Source: Symsagittifera roscoffensis (Eukaryota > Xenacoelomorpha > Acoela > Convolutidae). Taken from it: a stretch of 64,000 nt of DNA. This document shows positions 60,306 through 64,000 of this stretch, piece after piece; position 1 is the stretch's first letter; the number at the start of each line of letters is the position of its first letter. Below the pieces are notes generated by a model, which saw only the letters and a program-made list of their open reading frames with translations, ran no database searches and was not told where the DNA came from. A program made the translations under genes and the position numbers. The DNA is taken from positions 61,125,548 through 61,189,547 of the forward strand of contig NC_087064.1 of NCBI RefSeq assembly GCF_963678635.1, given 5' to 3'.

Positions 60306-60738
60306 TGTATGATGGTTACTAAGAGACTGTGTTTGCTAATGATCATCTTTTTTCCGAAGTTTTTGGTTGAATTGTTTTTTCTGTTATATAAAATATAGAA
60401 AAATTGAAAAGATTTTTTTATTTGCCCTGAAGCTGTCCGTCGTTTGGATTTGAAAAATATTGTTTTTTGAACATAATAAAAAATTTTCGCTTAACGTGGG
60501 GCTCCAACCCACGACCCTGGGAGGAAGAATTCCATGCTCTAACGACTGAGTTAGCCGGGCTGTACGATGATAACCAAGAGACTGCGTTTGGTAATGATCA
60601 TCCTTTTTCCGAAAGTTTCGGTTGAACTGTTTTTTGTTATATAAAATATAGAAGAATTGAAAAGGTTTTTATAATTTGCTTTTAAGCTCTCCGTCAATTG
60701 GATTTGCAAAATATTGTTTTTTGAACATAAAAAATGTT

Positions 60739-60811
60739 CGCCCAACGTGGGGCACGAACCCACGACCCTGGGATTAAGAGTCCCATGCTCTACCGACTGA
60801 GCTAGCCGGGC
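60739..60811 (-). tRNA. tRNA-Lys(CUU)-like, A58 lost, left copy of the 505-bp pair
   Basis: The only body change is the nearly universal T-loop A58, here T (TTCGTGC). This residue pairs with T54 and is the most conserved B-box base, so promoter and fold are probably weakened. The trailer reads AACATTTTTTATG with T6. Confidence 0.5.
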
Positions 60812-61243
60812 TGCATGATGATAACTAAGAGACTGTGTTTGCTAATGATCATCTTTTTTCCGAAGTTTTTGGTTGAATTGTTTTTTCTGTTATATAAAAT
60901 ATAGAAAAATTGAAAAGATTTTTTATTTGCCCTGAAGCTGTCCGTCGTTTGGATTTGAAAAATATTGTTTTTTGAACATAATAAAAAATTTTCGCCCAAC
61001 GTGGGGCTCCAACCCACGACCCTGGGAGGAAGAATTCCATGCTCTAACGACTGAGTTAGCCGGGCTGTACGATGATAACCAAGAGACTGCGTTTGGTAAT
61101 GATCATCCTTTTTCCGAAAGTTTCGGTTGAACTGTTTTTTGTTATATAAAATATAGAAGAATTGAAAAGGTTTTTATAATTTGCTTTTAAGCTCTCCGTC
61201 AATTGGATTTGCAAAATATTGTTTTTTGAACATAAAAAATGTT

Positions 61244-61316
61244 CGCCCAACGTGGGGCACGAACCCACGACCCTGGGATTAAGAGTCCCATGCTCTACCG
61301 ACTGAGCTAGCCGGGC
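61244..61316 (-). tRNA. tRNA-Lys(CUU)-like, A58 lost, right copy of the 505-bp pair
   Basis: Identical to 60739 in tRNA and trailer. It was duplicated together with the adjacent class C unit. Confidence 0.5.
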
Positions 61317-62268
61317 TGTATGATGATAACTAAGAGACTGTGTTTGCTAATGATCATCTTTTTTCCGAAGTTTTTGGTTGAATTGTTTTTTCTGTTATAT
61401 AAAATATAGAAAAATTGAAAAGATTTTTTATTTGCCCTGAAGCTGTCCGTCGTTTGGATTTGAAAAATATTGTTTTTTGAACATTATAAAAAAATTTCGA
61501 CCAACGTGGGGCTCGAACCCACGACCCTGGGAGGAAGAATTCCATGCTCTAACGACTGAGTTAGCCGGGCTGTATGATGATAACTAAGAGACTGTGTTTG
61601 GTAATGATCATTCTTTTTCCGAACTTTTCGGTTGAACTGTTTTTTTTTTGTTATACAAAATATAGAAGAATTGAAAAGGTTTTTTTTAAATTTGCTTTTA
61701 AGCTCTCCGTCAATTGGATTTGCAAAATATTGTTTTTTGAACATAAAAAATTTTCGCCCAAAGTGGGGCTCGAACCCACGACCCTGGGAGGAAGAATTCC
61801 ATGCTCTAACGACTGAGCTAGTCGGGCTGTATGATGTTCACTAAGAGACTGTGTTTGCTAATGATCATCCTTTTTTCGAAGTTTTTGGTTGAAATGTTTT
61901 TTCTGTTATATAAAATATAGAAAAATTGAAAAGATTTTTTATTTGCCCTGAAGCTGTCCGTCATTTGGATTTGAAAAATATTGTTTTTTTTTGAAGATTA
62001 TGAAAACTTTTCGCCCAATTTGGTGCTCGGACCGATGACCCTGGGATTAAGAGTCTCATGCTCTACCGACTGAGCTAGCCGGGCTGTATGATGTCAACTA
62101 AGAGACTGTGTTTGCTAATGATCACCCTTTTTCCGAAATTTTTGTTGAATTGTTTTTTCTGTTGAATAAAATATAGAGGAATTGATAAGGTTTTTTTTTC
62201 GATTGCGTTTAAGCACTCCGTGAAATGGATTCGCAAAAGATTGTTTTTTGAATACCATAAAAACTTTT

Positions 62269-62341
62269 CGCCCAACGTGGGGCTCGAACCCACGACCCTG
62301 GGATTAAGAGTCCCATGCTCTACCGACTGAGCTAGCCGGGC
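62269..62341 (-). tRNA. Intact tRNA-Lys(CUU), last copy before the retrotransposon
   Basis: Perfect 73-mer with T5. The spacer of the next unit starts normally at 62342 but is cut at 62511 by the LTR insertion, so that unit's tRNA is absent from this side. Confidence 0.85.
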
Positions 62342-62621
62342 TGTCTGCTGTTAACTAAGAGACTGTGTTTGCTAATGATCACCCTTTTTCCGAAATTTTT
62401 GTTGAATTGTTTTTTCTGTTGAAAAAAATATAGAGGAATTGATAAGGTTTTTTTTCAATTGCGTTTAAGCACTCCGTCAAATGGATTCGCAAAAGATTGT
62501 TTTTTGAATACTGTGCGCTCAATCTCCACGGATTGTAAAAATATCGAATTTCAAACAATTTAATTCGAGCATTTTATCGGCAAAATAACTCGGTAACAAT
62601 GAGATTTCATAACAAAACTTT

Positions 62622-62627
62622 TTTATT
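62622..62627 (-). promoter_or_regulatory. LTR poly(A) signal AATAAA
   Basis: On the minus strand AATAAA occurs about 325 bp downstream of the nearer TATA box and 110 bp before the LTR end, a suitable position for the R/U5 boundary. Confidence 0.4.
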
Positions 62628-62849
62628 GTTATCGGTAACATCGGCCACAATAAACTGCATAACTCAAAGCAAGCTGCAAAAATGGCCAGTATTTGTCCTT
62701 GAGACAAATTGCTCTTTTTAAAGGTCAGCCTTAATCAAGGCTGAACCAAATTAGAGCGAAAAGACGGTTAAAATGGGTTTTGGGGGGACCGAACCTGGTT
62801 ACGGAGCATCCCATCAAGTTCGGTGCACATTCGAGTTCTAGAAAGGAAA

Positions 62850-62920
62850 TGACCTAGGCGGGATTCGAACCGGCGCCGAAACCGCCGGGATGCACCATGT
62901 ATACGCTCGGCTACTGTCCC
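62850..62920 (-). promoter_or_regulatory. tRNA-like A box and B box inside the LTR
   Basis: The minus strand has TAGCCGAGCGTA (62913-62902), close to the Pol III A box and strongly like the class II tRNA-Ser/Leu D arm. A perfect B box GGTTCGAATCC follows at 62871-62861, 30 nt downstream. The flanking ends do not form an acceptor stem, so this is not a working tRNA gene. It may be a tRNA-derived insertion captured in the LTR, or a fortuitous resemblance. Confidence 0.5.
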
Positions 62921-62926
62921 TATATG

Positions 62927-62960
62927 CATTTATATTTTGGTTCAGTTTTATGCATTTATA
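62927..62960 (-). promoter_or_regulatory. Two TATA-like boxes in a direct repeat
   Basis: TATAAATGCA on the minus strand occurs twice, at 62960-62951 and 62934-62925, 26 bp apart near the LTR start. Either could serve as the TATA box of the U3 promoter. Confidence 0.45.
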
Positions 62961-62971
62961 CTCTCGCACAT

Positions 62972-64000
62972 TTACATTTGCGCTGCAACATCCTCCGCCC
63001 CTAAAGACGGAAGAACAGGTGCGAGTTTTACGGTCGGTCGTATCAGCTCGCTCGTAACAGTTTTGATATCGGCGGATCGGGCGCATCCGTCTTTGCCGTA
63101 GTGTAGTTTAGCAATACGGGCGAGTGGGTAATGCCCACGTGGGCTGTCGGGTTCGACTACCCAAACCAAGTCGCCGGTTTTCAGTGTGACATCCGAATCA
63201 TTATGCCACTTTGCTCTCTTGTTGAGAGATGGTACATATTCACGCAGCCAGCGTGACCAAACTGCGTTAGCGTACGATTGTGCTCTGGCGTAACGCTTTT
63301 TATTATCAAAGTTATCTTCGAAACTTAACGACGGGAAGCTAGCTGCGCTGTGACCGAGAATGAAGTGATTCGGGGTGAGTGCCTCTAGGTCGTGCGGATC
63401 GGAACTGACCGGAGTGATCGGTCTTGCGTTAAGTAATTGTTCAACTAGGCAGAGCGTTGTTCCTAGAACTTCCTCAGTTAATCTCCTGTTGCCTAATATG
63501 TCGTACAACACTCGCTTAACACTTCTCACTAGCCGCTCCCAGGCGCCACCGTGATGAGGGGCACTGGGCGGGTTAAACTTCCACTTAATGCCTTTGTGGA
63601 CGAAAACGGCCGGGGCGACTTTGTTCCAATTTTGGACACAGGATAGGAGCTCCTTTTGAGCACCAACAAAATTCGTGCCATTGTCAGAAAGAATGGTTTT
63701 GGGGGTACCTCGCCTTGCAATAAATCGCTCTACGCCCATGACGCAGGAACTAGTATCGAGAGATGGAACCAACTCGATGTGAACTGCTCGAGTCGTGAGG
63801 CAGGTAAATAGGAAACCCCATCTCTTTTCGGTACTTCGGCGTATTGGCACTTGAAACGGGCCAAAGTAATCAACACCTGTGTTGGAGAAGGGAGGCTGCT
63901 TGTAACCCAGTCTTTCAATCGGTAGGTCAGACATAATGGGCACAACTGTTTTTGCTTTGCGCTTACGGCATGTTATGCAAGTATTTTCGATGTTCCCAAT
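62972..64000 (-). CDS. BEL/Pao polyprotein, integrase and C-terminal domain (partial)
   Basis: The frame is open from the right edge to TAA at 62974-62972: 342 residues of the polyprotein C terminus. A CxxC (TCITC, residues 7-11) is the end of the HHCC zinc-binding domain. The integrase core follows with D44 in GVDYFGPF, D106 in LSDNGTNF and E155 in HHGGAWERL, a complete DDE triad with 48 residues between the second D and E. From about residue 245 the SRWLREYVPSL...W...GDLVWV...PLARI pattern is the C-terminal domain typical of BEL/Pao integrases (DUF5641-like). It integrates the element cDNA into chromosomes. No stop or frameshift interrupts the visible part. The start codon lies outside the window; the GTG at 63943 is internal. 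Composition is much less AT-rich than the array. Confidence 0.93.
   Translation of the reverse strand: MGNIENTCITCRKRKAKTVVPIMSDLPIERLGYKQPPFSNTGVDYFGPFQVPIRRSTEKRWGFLFTCLTTRAVHIELVPSLDTSSCVMGVERFIARRGTPKTILSDNGTNFVGAQKELLSCVQNWNKVAPAVFVHKGIKWKFNPPSAPHHGGAWERLVRSVKRVLYDILGNRRLTEEVLGTTLCLVEQLLNARPITPVSSDPHDLEALTPNHFILGHSAASFPSLSFEDNFDNKKRYARAQSYANAVWSRWLREYVPSLNKRAKWHNDSDVTLKTGDLVWVVEPDSPRGHYPLARIAKLHYGKDGCARSADIKTVTSELIRPTVKLAPVLPSLGAEDVAAQM
62991..63002 (-). other. Polypurine tract
   Basis: On the minus strand AGGGGCGGAGGA (one pyrimidine in 12) abuts the LTR start TGTTGC. This is where plus-strand DNA synthesis of LTR elements is primed. It overlaps the last codons of the polyprotein. Confidence 0.65.

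Larger units (their letters stand above)
6080..62511 (-). repeat. Tandem array of ~256-bp tRNA-Lys-derived units (about 220)
   Basis: Every unit carries one tRNA-Lys(CUU)-like 73-mer on the minus strand. On the + strand it reads from GCCCAACGTGGGGCTCG to GAGCTAGCCGGGC. A spacer of about 183 bp follows, containing TAAGAGACTGTGTTTGCTA, the palindrome TGATCA, CCTTTTTCCGAA, TTGTTTTTTCTGTT, an ATAAAATATAGAA block and a T-rich tract. All copies have the same orientation. The tRNA part supplies an A box and a B box (GGTTCGAGCCC), so each unit is a potential Pol III transcription unit. Copies at the left are diverged; many at the right are intact. Multi-unit higher-order repeats occur along the whole length. 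The right end is cut by a retrotransposon, so the true length is unknown. Confidence 0.95.
41727..62511 (-). repeat. Right block: intact tRNA-Lys alternating with two defective classes
   Basis: About 80 units in which intact class A copies alternate with class B (TTTGGTGCTCGAACC with GAGTCTCATG on the + strand) and class C (GGGAGGAAGAATTCC with CTCTAACGACTGAG). Nested duplications are visible at about 505 bp (60551/61056), 764 bp (54146/54910), 1288 bp (57465/58753) and about 3585 bp (46.9-48.5 kb against 50.5-52.1 kb). Three spacer types (GAGGAATTGATAAGG, AAAAATTGAAAAGATT, AAGAATTGAAAAGGTT) are combined with the tRNA classes in several ways, so recombination has shuffled them. Confidence 0.85.
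62512..62990 (-). repeat. Putative 3' LTR, 479 bp
   Basis: On the minus strand it starts TGTTGCAGCGC directly after a purine-rich tract and ends GCGCACA at the array junction, giving the usual TG...CA ends. The polyprotein stop codon lies 16 bp inside it. It contains TATAAATG boxes, an AATAAA and a tRNA-like Pol III promoter motif, annotated separately. The boundaries are inferred from one LTR only, since the partner is outside the window. Confidence 0.7.
62512..64000 (-). mobile_element. BEL/Pao LTR retrotransposon, 3' part
   Basis: Read on the minus strand the order is integrase end of the polyprotein, polypurine tract, 3' LTR, then array DNA. The left boundary is sharp: the array unit follows its normal sequence up to TTGAATAC at 62511 and is then replaced by unrelated DNA whose minus-strand reading ends in CGCACA. 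The 5' part of the element (gag, protease, RT, 5' LTR) lies beyond the right edge. The open integrase frame and sharp boundary suggest a fairly young insertion. Confidence 0.9.

Noticed and set aside
7394-61844. Many 60-128-codon open frames with recurring motifs such as SNPRPWD and ALPTELAGL, on both strands
   Set aside because: They are translations of the tRNA 73-mer plus spacer. They repeat with the array period, often overlap in other frames, start at arbitrary codons and have no domain. The tRNA explanation covers them fully.
6080-62511. CRISPR-like array (repeat plus spacer)
   Set aside because: The conserved part is a 73-nt tRNA fold, the intervening ~183 bp is itself repeated and not unique, and the neighbouring genes are eukaryotic retrotransposon genes.
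6080-62511. Cluster of independently inserted tRNA-derived SINEs
   Set aside because: All units are head to tail in one orientation with a constant period and no target duplications or poly(A) tails between them. Segmental duplication explains the pattern better. An ancestral SINE monomer is still possible.
62519-62707. 62-codon minus-strand frame in the LTR
   Set aside because: It lies wholly within the noncoding LTR, downstream of the polyprotein stop, and has no similarity I recognise.
62850-62920. Functional tRNA-Ser or tRNA-Leu gene
   Set aside because: The A and B boxes are good, but the ends do not pair as an acceptor stem and no clear anticodon arm forms.
62838-63086. Minus-strand frame overlapping the LTR and integrase end
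   Set aside because: It overlaps the well-supported integrase frame in another phase and continues into the LTR, with no domain content.
63529-63945. Two minus-strand frames inside the integrase region
   Set aside because: They are out-of-phase shadows of the polyprotein, which has the full DDE motif set in its own frame.

Overview
The window is nuclear DNA of a metazoan, most likely an invertebrate. The only recognisable protein gene is the integrase end of a BEL/Pao LTR retrotransposon, a group confined to animals. Almost everything else is AT-rich tandem repeat built around a eukaryotic tRNA-Lys gene. No bacterial operon, phage or CRISPR array is present. I cannot name the species.

Layout. 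(1) 1-4640: a satellite of about 91-bp units that continues beyond the left edge and is organised into a higher-order repeat of about 1810 bp. (2) 4641-6080: the only low-copy stretch before the right end. It holds a possible terminal coding exon (4774-4917, +) behind a good splice acceptor, a poly(A) signal and a perfect 10-bp hairpin. (3) 6080-62511: a tandem array of roughly 220 units (span divided by unit length) of about 256 bp. Each unit is a 73-nt tRNA-Lys-derived gene or pseudogene on the minus strand plus about 183 bp of AT-rich spacer. (4) 62512-64000: the 3' end of a BEL/Pao element on the minus strand (integrase core, C-terminal domain, polypurine tract, 3' LTR), inserted into an array unit and running off the right edge.

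The tRNA array is the main content. Its left half (6-34 kb) contains only degenerate tRNA copies. Several share defects and carry altered anticodons (CGT, CAT, CTC, CTG, CCT, TTT), and they are arranged in multi-unit higher-order repeats (about 1289, 613, 1101 and 1541 bp). The right half (34.9-62.4 kb) contains at least 16 copies that I read as identical over 73 nt to a canonical tRNA-Lys(CUU). Most have a T5 or T6 Pol III terminator five or so nucleotides downstream. These alternate with two stereotyped defective classes: class B (TGAGA/TCCCA anticodon stem, damaged T stem) and class C (TTCTTCC anticodon loop, second G of the D-loop GG pair lost). One copy (41119-41191) differs from the intact gene only at anticodon position 34 and would read as tRNA-Lys(UUU).

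The array appears to have grown by repeated segmental duplication and local homogenisation, with at least one patch moved about 26 kb within it. The many short open frames across the array are translations of tRNA plus spacer and are not genes. All alignments were made by eye; tRNAscan-SE, a self dot-plot and small-RNA data are the decisive checks.
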